A program made the position numbers and the translations under genes. The notes under the pieces are model-generated. The model was not told the origin of the DNA and ran no database searches. It worked only from the letters and a program-made list of their open reading frames with translations. 64,000 bases of DNA, from positions 47,178-111,177 of the forward strand of contig NZ_MLCL01000061.1 in NCBI RefSeq assembly GCF_001942625.1, in the 5' to 3' direction. Origin of the DNA: Mycobacterium syngnathidarum (GTDB taxonomy: Bacteria > Actinomycetota > Actinomycetes > Mycobacteriales > Mycobacteriaceae). Positions 37,501 through 45,152 of this stretch are shown here, piece by piece. The stretch's first letter is position 1. The number at the start of each line of letters is the position of its first letter.

Positions 37501-37527
37501 TGTAACTTTTCGGACGGCCGTCCCGTC
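37501..37527 (+). promoter_or_regulatory. ECF41-like promoter facing the degenerate partner gene
   Basis: TGTAACT (37501-37507), 16 bases and CGTC (37524-37527) repeat the pattern of the sigma-gene promoter: both share GTAACTTT at the -35 side and the same spacing. The ATG of the gene remnant is nine bases further on. Confidence 0.55.
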
Positions 37528-37536
37528 CTTGGTTGC

Positions 37537-37803
37537 ATGAAGACAATTCTCGTCACGGGTGCAACCGGCAACGTCGGCCGCCCGCTGGTGACCGAACTCA
37601 TCCGGGCCGGCGACGTGGTGCGCCAGCGGTTCGTCGACATCGGGTTCGGCGCGGAGTTCGCCGATGCGTACATGGGCCTGTTGGCCGACACCGTCGGCCG
37701 GCCGGCACTGGTCACCCATGAGGTGGAGAAAATTCTGGGGCGTCCCGCCACCGCGTTCGCGGACTGGGTGGCCGGCCACCGTCGCCTGTTCGCCGCTAGC
37801 TGA
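37537..37803 (+). pseudogene. Internally deleted NmrA/NAD(P)-binding reductase remnant
   Basis: An 88-codon open frame. The first 24 residues are a full Rossmann start (MKTILVTGATGNVGRPLVTE). The sequence then jumps at about residue 24 to what looks like the end of the same protein family (FADAYMGLLADTVGRPALVT, and FADWVAGHRRLFAAS at the end). A complete NmrA-like protein has about 280 residues, so some 190 codons have been lost in frame. It is the position where ECF41 sigma factors carry their oxidoreductase/epimerase partner. It could still be translated but cannot fold as an enzyme. Confidence 0.72.
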
Positions 37804-37815
37804 GGAGCACGAGGC

Positions 37816-38268
37816 ATGTCAGAGCACACGAGCGAGCCGCAGCCACCACGCTGGCTCAAGCCGATGAACAAGGTGATGATGGCGGTGCAGCGCCTCGGAC
37901 TCCCGACCGGGCCTGCCATGGTGCTGACCGTCCCTGGGCGCAAGACCGGCAAGCTCCGCAGCACACCGATGACGCCGTTCGACCACGACGGTGGCCTGTA
38001 CACGGTGGCGGGCTACCCCGGCGCGGACTGGGCGGCCAACGCCCGTGCGGCCGGCGCCGGAACCCTGACGCGGGGCCGGCGGTCTCGGAACGTCAGGATC
38101 GTCGAACTGACGCCGGACCAGTCGCGGCCGGTGCTGCGAGCGTTCGCAGCCAAGGTTCCGGTAGGTGTCGGCTTCGCCAAGCGCAGCGGCCTGGTGGTCG
38201 ACGGCACACCCGACGAATTCGAGTCATTGGCAGGGCGCTTGGCGGTGTTTCGGTTCGATCCCGCCTAG
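37816..38268 (+). CDS. Deazaflavin (F420)-dependent nitroreductase family protein (Ddn-like)
   Basis: A 150-aa split beta-barrel protein. The family motifs are seen as MVLTVPGRKTGKLRSTPMTP (F420 phosphate-binding) and GGLYTVAGYPGADWAANARA. Such enzymes reduce quinones or nitro-compounds with F420H2 on the cytosolic membrane face. It follows the gene remnant by 12 bases and so may be under the sigma-factor promoter. It ends tail-to-tail with the DUF4097 gene, sharing CTAG. Confidence 0.88.
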   Translation: MSEHTSEPQPPRWLKPMNKVMMAVQRLGLPTGPAMVLTVPGRKTGKLRSTPMTPFDHDGGLYTVAGYPGADWAANARAAGAGTLTRGRRSRNVRIVELTPDQSRPVLRAFAAKVPVGVGFAKRSGLVVDGTPDEFESLAGRLAVFRFDPA

Positions 38269-39080
38269 TCGCGGCGACCGGAAACCGGCTCGACGGCCCG
38301 ACGGATCGAGATGTCTCCGGAACCGGTACGGGCCTGCAGCATGAACGTCTGCTCGCCGTCGACCGGGCCGTCGGAGGACTGCAAGCCGTTGTCGACGGTG
38401 CCCGAGTGGGTCTTGAGTTCGAGACGTGCGGCGGTGCCCTCGGGAATGCCGACTTCGACCTCACCGCTGCCGGTTTGCGCGCGTAGCCCACCGGTGGCGG
38501 CGTCGGTCACCGTGACCGAACCCGATGCGGCCTGATGCTTGGCGTGCCCACGCAACCTCCCGATGGTGAGGCTGCCGCTGGCCGCCTGGAACCTCACATC
38601 CCCCTCGATCCGGTCGATCGTCGCGTCCCCGGATGCCGTGGCAATCCGGGCGTTGCCCTCCAGATCACCGACCGCGACATCTCCGGACGCGGTGTCCGCC
38701 TTCATATTTCCGGAAACGGTTGCCACCCGAAGCGGACCGCTGGCCGAAGCGAATCGGCAGTCCGAGTACACGCCGTCCGCATCGACACCGGCCGATGCCG
38801 ACGAGATGTCGAGCCGGGAGCCTGTGGGCAGTTCGATGTCGACCCGCACCGCTCCCCCACGACCCAGTGGCAGGAGCTTTCTGCCTGCCGTCACCACGAG
38901 AGTGCCGTTGTGGAAATCGATGCGGGCCTGCTCAGCCGCCCGCACGTCGGAGGCGCGTTCGGGATCACGCGGCGTGATGTCGATGACGGTGTCGTCGCGG
39001 TCGGTGGCCGCCAGGTGCACGGCCCCGGCCCCCACCTCGACGACAGCCGTGATGGGTTCAGGCGTGTGGAACGTGGGCAT
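38265..39080 (-). CDS. DUF4097 beta-repeat protein
   Basis: A 271-aa protein made of short beta repeats (LRVATVSGNMKADTASGDVA, ARIATASGDATIDRIEGDV, VRFQAASGSLTIGRLRG), each with an SG turn, as in a right-handed beta helix of the DUF4097 family. No signal peptide or membrane helix is visible. The function is unknown. It starts 20 bases after the ribbon-helix-helix gene with a GGAGAAA ribosome site, so the two form an operon. Confidence 0.85.
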   Translation of the reverse strand: MPTFHTPEPITAVVEVGAGAVHLAATDRDDTVIDITPRDPERASDVRAAEQARIDFHNGTLVVTAGRKLLPLGRGGAVRVDIELPTGSRLDISSASAGVDADGVYSDCRFASASGPLRVATVSGNMKADTASGDVAVGDLEGNARIATASGDATIDRIEGDVRFQAASGSLTIGRLRGHAKHQAASGSVTVTDAATGGLRAQTGSGEVEVGIPEGTAARLELKTHSGTVDNGLQSSDGPVDGEQTFMLQARTGSGDISIRRAVEPVSGRRD

Positions 39081-39100
39081 CGGTTTCTCCTGTCGTTCGG

Positions 39101-39580
39101 TCAGCGGACCCAGCCGCTGAAACTCTTGCCGGCGGAACGGGTTTGGCGCCCGGCCTCGCCGAGGGCGGACGTGGCAGCGCGCACGAGCCAGGCGTTGACG
39201 GACACACCGTCGCGGCGGGCGGCACCCTCCACCCCGGCGCGCAGGCTCTCGGGCAGCCGAAGGGACACCCGCCAGGTACCGCCGCTGCCGTCGTCGTCGG
39301 GAACGTCCATGACAGGCTGCAGCGCAGGCGTGTCGGCTTCGGCGGGCTCGACGGTGAACTCGGGGTCGCGGCCGTTGAGCCGGACATGTACCGATCCGGG
39401 CGCGAGTTCCCGCGTGATCTGCTCGGCTGCCTCGGACAGGGCTTCCAGCAGCGCGAGCCGCAGCGCCGATTCGAGCGGGGCGGTCAACCGCTGGGCCAGC
39501 GCCTCGGCCTCGACGCCTCCCGCTGCGGCGGCAACTCCGAGTTCATGCCGGACAGCGTCGACATACGGCTGCAGATCCAT
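39101..39580 (-). CDS. Ribbon-helix-helix (HicB/Arc-type) DNA-binding protein
   Basis: A 159-aa protein. The last 50 residues form an RHH domain (WRVSLRLPESLRAGVEGAAR, then DGVSVNAWLVRAATSALGEA). The N-terminal 60 residues are helical (LTAPLESALRLALLEALSEA) and may oligomerise. No HicA toxin is next to it, so it is probably a free regulator and not an antitoxin. A palindrome directly upstream of its ATG suggests autoregulation together with DUF4097. Confidence 0.8.
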   Translation of the reverse strand: MDLQPYVDAVRHELGVAAAAGGVEAEALAQRLTAPLESALRLALLEALSEAAEQITRELAPGSVHVRLNGRDPEFTVEPAEADTPALQPVMDVPDDDGSGGTWRVSLRLPESLRAGVEGAARRDGVSVNAWLVRAATSALGEAGRQTRSAGKSFSGWVR

Positions 39581-39588
39581 GCTGCCAT

Positions 39589-39611
39589 GATGACATCACA
39601 ATAATGTCATC
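39589..39611. promoter_or_regulatory. Palindrome upstream of the RHH gene
   Basis: GATGACAT (39589-39596), 7 bases, ATGTCATC (39604-39611) is a perfect 8-bp-arm inverted repeat nine bases upstream of the ATG. A related GTCA...TGAC pair follows to about 39632. It is a good candidate operator for the RHH protein it precedes. Confidence 0.58.
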
Positions 39612-39637
39612 GCAAGCGTCATTTTGATGTGACGGCG

Positions 39638-40507
39638 CTACCTCACCCTGGCGATCACGGTCTCCGCGAACTGCTCGATGGGTCCGCGGAATCGGTCGAT
39701 ACCGGTCGCGCCGTTGGGTGTGGTGAGCCATGGGGCGCACATCACCGCGGTGATGCCGAGCTCCTCGGCCCGCTTGTACAGATCCGGCGAGGGTGGATCG
39801 AGCAGCGCCAGGATGATGTCGAACGGCTCGTTCTCCCGGCCGTATTCGCGGCGGAGCTCGGTCAGGCGGGCGGTGTAGCCCGCGGCCCGCTCCAGCGTGT
39901 ACGCGTAGCCGACCCACCCGTCGCACGTGCGGGCAGCGCGCCGCAGCGCCGTCTCCGACTCACCGCCGCACAGAATCGGCACCGGGGCAGGCGGGTGCGG
40001 TTCGATCATCATCTCGGGAACCGAGTAGTACTGCCCTTCGTACGACACCCAACCGCCGCGCCACAGTTCGCGCAGTGCCGGGATCATCTCGTCGAGCCGA
40101 TTGCCACGCGTGTCGAAATCTTGGCCCAGGAGCTCGAACTCCTCCCGCATCCAGCCGACGCCGACGCCGAGCGAAACCCGCCCGCCGGAGATCACCGCGG
40201 CCGTCGCCACCTGCTTGGCGACCTCGAGCAGTGGACGCGCGGGTGCCACGTAGATGGCGTTGGAGAACTGCAGCCGGCGCGTGAGCGCAGCCAGCGCACC
40301 GATCAGTACCCAGGAGTCCGGCCAGCCGGTCTCGGGTCCCCACGGCGGCTTACCCGTCGCCGAGTCCGGGTACGGCGAGGACAGTTCGCGCGGGTAGATC
40401 ATATGATCCGAGCAGACCATGCCGTGGTAGCCGGCCTCGTCGAGCAACGGCGCCACCGTCAGCGCGTCGGCGGTGTCCATGAATGCCGTGCCGCTCCAAA
40501 ACTGCAT
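39638..40507 (-). CDS. LLM-class F420-dependent oxidoreductase
   Basis: A 289-aa luciferase-like TIM-barrel protein. VSLGVGVGWMREEFELLGQD is the conserved segment of the Rv2161c-type group, preceded by LQFSNAIYVAPARPLLEVAK, and PVPILCGGESETALRRAART binds the cofactor phosphate. It would use F420H2 or F420; the substrate is unknown. ATG 40507 (MQFWSGTAFMDTADAL) is used, since the long upstream frame runs into the divergent photolyase gene. The two starts are 47 bases apart. Confidence 0.87.
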   Translation of the reverse strand: MQFWSGTAFMDTADALTVAPLLDEAGYHGMVCSDHMIYPRELSSPYPDSATGKPPWGPETGWPDSWVLIGALAALTRRLQFSNAIYVAPARPLLEVAKQVATAAVISGGRVSLGVGVGWMREEFELLGQDFDTRGNRLDEMIPALRELWRGGWVSYEGQYYSVPEMMIEPHPPAPVPILCGGESETALRRAARTCDGWVGYAYTLERAAGYTARLTELRREYGRENEPFDIILALLDPPSPDLYKRAEELGITAVMCAPWLTTPNGATGIDRFRGPIEQFAETVIARVR

Positions 40508-40554
40508 CTGAAACCTTCCGTGTGTTTTTCGGTGTGGACGGGAAGCATGTAGGC

Positions 40555-41889
40555 ATGCCCACGCTGCTCTGGTTCCGGCGGGATCTGCGCTGTCATGATC
40601 ATCCGGCCCTGCTGGAGGCCGCACGGCCCGACGGCGCGGTACTGGCCTGCTACGTGCTCGATCCGCGGTTGGAGGCATCCGCGGGCGCGCGGCGCCTGCA
40701 GTACCTGTACCGGGCGTTGCGCGAGCTGTCCGAGAACCTCGACGGAAATCTGCTGGTGACCCGCGGCTGTCCGCAAGAGCGGATACCGGCGCTGGCCCGT
40801 GCCGTCGGCGCCGCCTCGGTACACATCTCGCAGGACTGTTCGCCGTTCGGGCGGCGGCGCGACGAAACGGTGCAGGCGGCCCTCGGCGAAACCGACCTGT
40901 GCGCAACGGGATCGGCTTACCTGGTGTCGCCGGGCCGGATAACCAAATCTGACGGCACGCCGTATCAGGTGTTCACACCGTTCTTCCGGGCCTGGCGCCG
41001 GCAGGGCTGGCGCGCTCCGGCAGATTCCGGGCCCGGCTCGGCACGGTGGATTGCCCCGGTCCAGATACCCGCCGGCATCGGAGATCAGGTCGAGATTCCT
41101 TCCACCACCATGGATCTGACATTTGGCGTAGGCGAGAGCGCGGCGAGGCTTCAGTGGCGGGAATTTGTGGAGGAGGGCTTGGCCGGCTATCCAGCCCGGC
41201 GCGACCGCCCAGACCTCGACGCCACCAGCCGGATGTCGGCGCACCTCAAGTTCGGCACCATCCACCCTCGGACCATGGCAGTCGACCTCGATTCCGGCAA
41301 CGATGCCTATCTGCGGGAGTTGGCCTTCCGCGATTTCTATGCCGCGGTCCTGCACCACTGGCCCGACAGTGCATGGCAGAACTGGAACCACGACTTCGAT
41401 GCGATCGAAGTGGACGACGACAAGTCCGCCCGGCGGGCATTCGAGGCATGGAAGGCCGGCCGTACCGGTTTTCCGATCGTCGATGCCGGTATGCGCCAGC
41501 TGTCCGCCACCGGTTTCCTGCACAACCGGGTGCGCATGATCGTGGCTTCGTTCCTGGTCAAGGATTTGCATCTGCCCTGGCAATGGGGTGCGCGCTGGTT
41601 CCTCGAGCAGTTGATCGACGGCGATATGGCCAACAACCAGCACGGGTGGCAGTGGGCCGCCGGCTGCGGGACCGACGCCGCACCGTACTTCCGCGTCTTC
41701 AATCCGGACCTGCAGGGCGCGAAGTTCGATCCGGACGGCGCCTACATCCGGCGCTGGGTCCCGGAATTGGCCGACGTGGCCGACGTGCACAAGCTGGGCA
41801 GCGACCGGCCGTTGTCGTACCCGGAACCGATCGCCGACCACGCCGAAGAGCGACTTGAGGCGCTGCGCAGGTACCGACGCCTGGGTTGA
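40555..41889 (+). CDS. phr: Deoxyribodipyrimidine photolyase (cryptochrome/photolyase class I)
   Basis: A 444-aa light-driven DNA repair flavoprotein. The N-terminal antenna domain starts TLLWFRRDLRCHDHPALLEA. The FAD-binding helical domain has GFPIVDAGMRQLSATGFLHN, RVRMIVASFLVKDL and DMANNQHGWQWAAGCGTDA, with the ending YFRVFNPDLQGAKFDPDG. All support a CPD photolyase. ATG 40555 directly begins the family sequence. It is divergent from the LLM gene, and a strong hairpin follows its stop. Confidence 0.92.
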   Translation: MPTLLWFRRDLRCHDHPALLEAARPDGAVLACYVLDPRLEASAGARRLQYLYRALRELSENLDGNLLVTRGCPQERIPALARAVGAASVHISQDCSPFGRRRDETVQAALGETDLCATGSAYLVSPGRITKSDGTPYQVFTPFFRAWRRQGWRAPADSGPGSARWIAPVQIPAGIGDQVEIPSTTMDLTFGVGESAARLQWREFVEEGLAGYPARRDRPDLDATSRMSAHLKFGTIHPRTMAVDLDSGNDAYLRELAFRDFYAAVLHHWPDSAWQNWNHDFDAIEVDDDKSARRAFEAWKAGRTGFPIVDAGMRQLSATGFLHNRVRMIVASFLVKDLHLPWQWGARWFLEQLIDGDMANNQHGWQWAAGCGTDAAPYFRVFNPDLQGAKFDPDGAYIRRWVPELADVADVHKLGSDRPLSYPEPIADHAEERLEALRRYRRLG

Positions 41890-41901
41890 CCCCCCACGGC
41901 C

Positions 41902-41926
41902 GGCATACGACACAGCGTCGTATGCC
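41902..41926. terminator. Strong hairpin after the photolyase gene
   Basis: GGCATACGAC, loop ACAGC, GTCGTATGCC form a perfect 10-bp stem 13 bases after the stop. No U-tract follows, as is common in mycobacteria. It could also be an operator for the DUF2631 gene 50 bases on. Confidence 0.6.
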
Positions 41927-41976
41927 AGAATGTCCGCAAGCCAAACCAGAAGCCAGTTCGATCCGGAGGAGCAACC

Positions 41977-42231
41977 GTGGCCAGCACCGAGGTGGAGCGC
42001 AACAACGGCGTCGACGTCGAGGAAGTGCCCTCGGCAGCGTGGGGCTGGTCGGACCTGAACATCAAGGTGATCCATCTCGGCGGCATCTTGTCCGCTCTCT
42101 TCCTGCTGGTCATGATGCGCGGCAACCATGTCGGACACGTGGAGAACTGGTTCCTCATCACCTTCGCCGCCCTGATCTTGCTGGCAGTGGTCCGCAACAT
42201 CTGGATGCGTCGGCGCGGCTGGATTCGCTGA
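41977..42231 (+). CDS. DUF2631 small membrane protein
   Basis: An 84-aa protein with two membrane helices ([17 protein letters not shown] and [20 protein letters not shown]) separated by a short loop, and a basic C-terminus [21 protein letters not shown] precedes the GTG start, a strong ribosome site. It resembles Rv2876, which I recall as about 104 aa. The function is unknown. Confidence 0.83.
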   Translation: MASTEVERNNGVDVEEVPSAAWGWSDLNIKVIHLGGILSALFLLVMMRGNHVGHVENWFLITFAALILLAVVRNIWMRRRGWIR

Positions 42232-42246
42232 CCGCACACCGTGGAT

Positions 42247-42269
42247 GCCGGCCCTACAACCGGGCCGGC
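42247..42269. terminator. Bidirectional hairpin between DUF2631 and thioesterase genes
   Basis: GCCGGCCC, loop TACAACC, GGGCCGGC lies at the convergent ends. It begins 16 bases after the DUF2631 stop and covers the last codons of the thioesterase gene on the other strand. Confidence 0.5.
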
Positions 42270-43120
42270 GCATCAATCGAAGTATCCAGCTGCCGCATCG
42301 GGCGAATCAGCCCTTCCTGGACGAATGACGCCAGCAGCTCACCGTCCTCGGTGTGCACCTGGCCGCGGACATACGACATCCCCCGCCCGGCCGCGGTGCT
42401 CTCGTGGCTGTAGAGCAGCCAGTCTTCCCACTCCACAGTTTCGTGGAAACTGATCGACGTCGACAATAGCGCCGTCGACACCGTCGCGTGCGCTTGCGCC
42501 GTGCCGACCCCGCGATGGGGTCGCATCGTGGTCGAGATGCCGAGTTGCCCGGTGAAGTACGCCAACAGGGCCTTGGCGAGGTCGTCACGGGCGGGGATCG
42601 GATCACAGCGCAGCCAGGCATAGAGTTCGGGCGGCCCCACCTCGTCAGGACTGTTGACATCGACGACGTCGACCAGCCGCAACTCGTGGCCGGCCATGGC
42701 CTGCCGCGCCGGATGAGCGTCGTCAGGCGTGTTTACGTCGGGCCGCAACGCGTGATGGCTGACCACATCGGGCGTGGGCACGTCGGCCAGCACCGTCACG
42801 GTGGCACACAGCCGTGACCCCTGCCCGACGGCAACGACCGCAGTTGCCGTCGAGCGCCCCTGATGCGCGACGTCGAGGGTCAGCTCGACCGTCGAGTCGA
42901 TCTCGACCGGCCGGGTGAAGACGGCGTGTGCCGACCGAATCGTTTTGTCCGGGAACCTCTTTGCCGTCGCGACGATGGCCTGGCCCAGCGCTTGCGTTCC
43001 TTTGGCCACCTGCCGGCCGTCGGTCCCGGCCGGTCCGGTCACGCCGACGAATCGATCCGGACCGGCGGCCGTCACGTCGAAAACCTCCAGCAGGCCCGCG
43101 ACCGACGCCCCCATCGGCAT
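42254..43120 (-). CDS. Acyl-CoA thioesterase II (TesB-like, double hotdog)
   Basis: A 288-aa double-hotdog enzyme that hydrolyses acyl-CoAs. GTQALGQAIVATAKRFPDKT is the N-terminal hotdog helix with the TesB-type Gln. In the second hotdog, TALLSTSISFHETVEWEDWL and GRGMSYVRGQVHTEDGELLA hold the end signature. The ATG 43120 overlaps the upstream stop by one base (TGATG), showing translational coupling to the unknown gene before it. Confidence 0.87.
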   Translation of the reverse strand: MPMGASVAGLLEVFDVTAAGPDRFVGVTGPAGTDGRQVAKGTQALGQAIVATAKRFPDKTIRSAHAVFTRPVEIDSTVELTLDVAHQGRSTATAVVAVGQGSRLCATVTVLADVPTPDVVSHHALRPDVNTPDDAHPARQAMAGHELRLVDVVDVNSPDEVGPPELYAWLRCDPIPARDDLAKALLAYFTGQLGISTTMRPHRGVGTAQAHATVSTALLSTSISFHETVEWEDWLLYSHESTAAGRGMSYVRGQVHTEDGELLASFVQEGLIRPMRQLDTSIDAPARL

Positions 43121-43707
43121 CAACACACCGGGACCAGCTCGGCGTCGAGCAGCCCTGCCGACCGCCCGCACCGGAACAAGCTCTCCATCCCGCCCGCCGA
43201 TCCCGAGTCCGCCCCGACGACGGCCAACGCGTGGGCTTTGAATGCCTGCGCGGCTGCGCTCGGGCGATACTGAACCCGCTGGACCGGTCCCCCGAAATCC
43301 GGTGCGTGCGACCCGAAGAAGAGCACCGTACCGGCGGGGTCCCGCACGACGAGCCCATGGTCGCCGGATTCGAATCGAGAGGTGCCGATCACCGTCATCG
43401 CCACCGACTCCGCCTCCACCGGACGCCACAACGCATTGAGCCCAACAGCTTTCAGGCCGAGGATGCGCAGCGCACGCCCGTCGTCACCCTCTCCGAGGGC
43501 GACGCTCACCCGCCAGCCGGCCATCGCCCGGTCGAACAGCCATCCCCCGACACCGGACACGGTGTCGGCGACATCGGCTGCCAAGACGTTCAACTCGTAC
43601 CGCAGCGCCTTGGCCGGCCGCACCTGCGGCCGATCGAACCGGACGTCGAGCGTGTTACCGCCGCGCACCTCGGACAACTGCGCGGACATTCCTGACTGTG
43701 GGGACAT
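43120..43707 (-). CDS. Conserved hypothetical protein coupled to a thioesterase
   Basis: A 195-aa protein of no family I recognise. It starts MSPQSGMSAQLSEVRGG at ATG 43707; a second ATG at 43689 is possible. It is soluble and beta-rich (LDVRFDRPQVRPAKALRYEL, then HGLVVRDPAGTVLFFGSH), and the end (MESLFRCGRSAGLLDAELV) looks helical. Coupling to TesB and the shared promoter element at 43.8 kb hint at acyl-CoA or lipid metabolism. Confidence 0.7.
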   Translation of the reverse strand: MSPQSGMSAQLSEVRGGNTLDVRFDRPQVRPAKALRYELNVLAADVADTVSGVGGWLFDRAMAGWRVSVALGEGDDGRALRILGLKAVGLNALWRPVEAESVAMTVIGTSRFESGDHGLVVRDPAGTVLFFGSHAPDFGGPVQRVQYRPSAAAQAFKAHALAVVGADSGSAGGMESLFRCGRSAGLLDAELVPVC

Positions 43708-43913
43708 AAGGCATCCAATCCGGGTCCAAGGCCTCATCGGCCGGCACTCTCGACAGGGTGGTGCGGTGTGGGTCACCTCACCCAACAGCGTGACATTCTC
43801 CGGAGAATCTGTAAAGCTTCTATCGGGACGCAAAATTTGGTCGATCCATGACCGCCGATGCGTCCCACGGATGCGCCCGGATCCGGTCGATCAGCCAAAT
43901 TGGAGGTGCGGCA
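43708..43913. promoter_or_regulatory. Divergent region with the bipartite element (copy d, 43790-43815)
   Basis: GTGACAT (43790-43796), 12 bases and CTGTAAA (43809-43815) reproduce the element seen at 53.5, 58.0 and 62.0 kb. It sits almost exactly in the middle of this 206-bp region, 83 and 98 bases from the two starts. GGAGGT at 43902-43907 is the ribosome site of the plus-strand gene. Nothing else is recognised here. Confidence 0.55.
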
Positions 43914-44621
43914 ATGAGTCTCGTCGCAGGGCGCGGCCCATTGAGTAAACAACCGGCCGGTTGGTTCACGCCCCCGCTGGCCGAGCGGTCCGTCTACATC
44001 GAGCCGCACCCGCGCCGCATCCAGGCCTTCCGCGGCACCACCGCAGTGCTCGACACCGAGCACGCCCTGATGGTGCACCGTGCCGGCCACCCGCTCAGCT
44101 ACGCATTTCCCGGCGATGAGGTCCGCGATCTTCCCAGTGAGGCGGTGGCCGAGGCACCGGGATATGTCGCGGTGCCGTGGGACGCCGTCGACGCCTGGTT
44201 CGAGGAGGGCCGCAAGCTGGTGCACTACCCGCCCAACCCGTACCACCGCATCGACTGCCGACCTACCCACCGCGGCCTACGGGTGAGCGCCGGCGACGCC
44301 GTCCTCGTCGACACCGACGAGACGGTGATCGTTTTCGAGACGGCCTTGGAGCCACGGCTGTACGTGGATCCCGCGCACGTCCGCACCGAGTTGCTGCAGT
44401 CCAGCCAGACCACCTCGTACTGCAACTACAAAGGCACGGCAACCTACTGGTCGGTGGTCACCGGCGACACCGTCATAGCGGATGTGGCGTGGAGCTATCC
44501 CGACACCCCGCCAGAGTCCCTGCCCATCCAGGGGTTCCTGAGCTTCGACCCGACCCGCGTGGACGTGCTGGCCGACCTGCCCTCAACCGGGACGTCGACC
44601 ACGTGCGGGTGCCACACCTGA
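43914..44621 (+). CDS. DUF427 domain protein (two repeats)
   Basis: A 235-aa protein with two DUF427 units: about 20-110 (YIEPHPRRIQAFRGTTAVLD) and about 125-225 (LRVSAGDAVLVDTDETVIVF, CNYKGTATYWSVV). The second holds the family's C-N-Y-K-G-x-A segment. The function is unknown; DUF427 proteins are often near oxidoreductases. ATG 43914 has a GGAGGT site and shortens the open frame to the conserved part. The SRPBCC gene follows by 27 bases. Confidence 0.85.
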   Translation: MSLVAGRGPLSKQPAGWFTPPLAERSVYIEPHPRRIQAFRGTTAVLDTEHALMVHRAGHPLSYAFPGDEVRDLPSEAVAEAPGYVAVPWDAVDAWFEEGRKLVHYPPNPYHRIDCRPTHRGLRVSAGDAVLVDTDETVIVFETALEPRLYVDPAHVRTELLQSSQTTSYCNYKGTATYWSVVTGDTVIADVAWSYPDTPPESLPIQGFLSFDPTRVDVLADLPSTGTSTTCGCHT

Positions 44622-44648
44622 CCCGAAAACCGAAGAAAGCGAACACCA

Positions 44649-45143
44649 TTGGGCATCGTGACCACCAGCTCCGAAACGGCATTCACCCAATCCGCCGAGG
44701 AGATCTACGACTTCGTCACCAATCCGGCGAACTGGGTCAAGACGTATCCGGGCAGCGCGCACATCGGCGGGCTGCCCGAGCGGCTGCCGCTACAGGTCGG
44801 TGACACCTGGACCGAGTCCGGGCCCGACGGCGCACGCATCTACACCTGGCATCTGGCGATCGCCATGCGACCGCGCATGTGGGTGTTCAACTCGGTCGGC
44901 CGGCTCGGACACGACCGCGACGGAAACGGCGGCCACGAAGGCCGCATCACCGTGCAGTACCAGTTCACCCGCCCGGGCCACGACATCACGCTGTTCAGCC
45001 GCACGATGACCATCGAGGCCTATAAAGACGCCCCGCTGCCGGATGCACTGTTCCGGGTGGTCAACCCGGCCAACATCGACGCTTACCACGCCGCGGTGGC
45101 CCGGGAGCTGGCGCTCGGTGGCGAATCAAGCCACCGCGGCTGA
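44649..45143 (+). CDS. SRPBCC-family protein (polyketide cyclase/START-like)
   Basis: A 164-aa protein with the helix-grip pattern: TAFTQSAEEIYDFVTNPANW at the N-terminus and a last helix IDAYHAAVARELAL. It would bind a hydrophobic ligand. The start is uncertain: TTG at 44649 or GTG at 44658. It is probably in an operon with the DUF427 gene and ends 9 bases from the MinD-like gene in convergent orientation. Confidence 0.8.
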   Translation: MGIVTTSSETAFTQSAEEIYDFVTNPANWVKTYPGSAHIGGLPERLPLQVGDTWTESGPDGARIYTWHLAIAMRPRMWVFNSVGRLGHDRDGNGGHEGRITVQYQFTRPGHDITLFSRTMTIEAYKDAPLPDALFRVVNPANIDAYHAAVARELALGGESSHRG

Positions 45144-45152
45144 GCCCGCGAA

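Noticed and set aside
39101..39580. HicAB toxin-antitoxin module
   Set aside because: Only the RHH part resembles HicB. There is no small HicA-like gene on either side; the neighbour is a DUF4097 protein.
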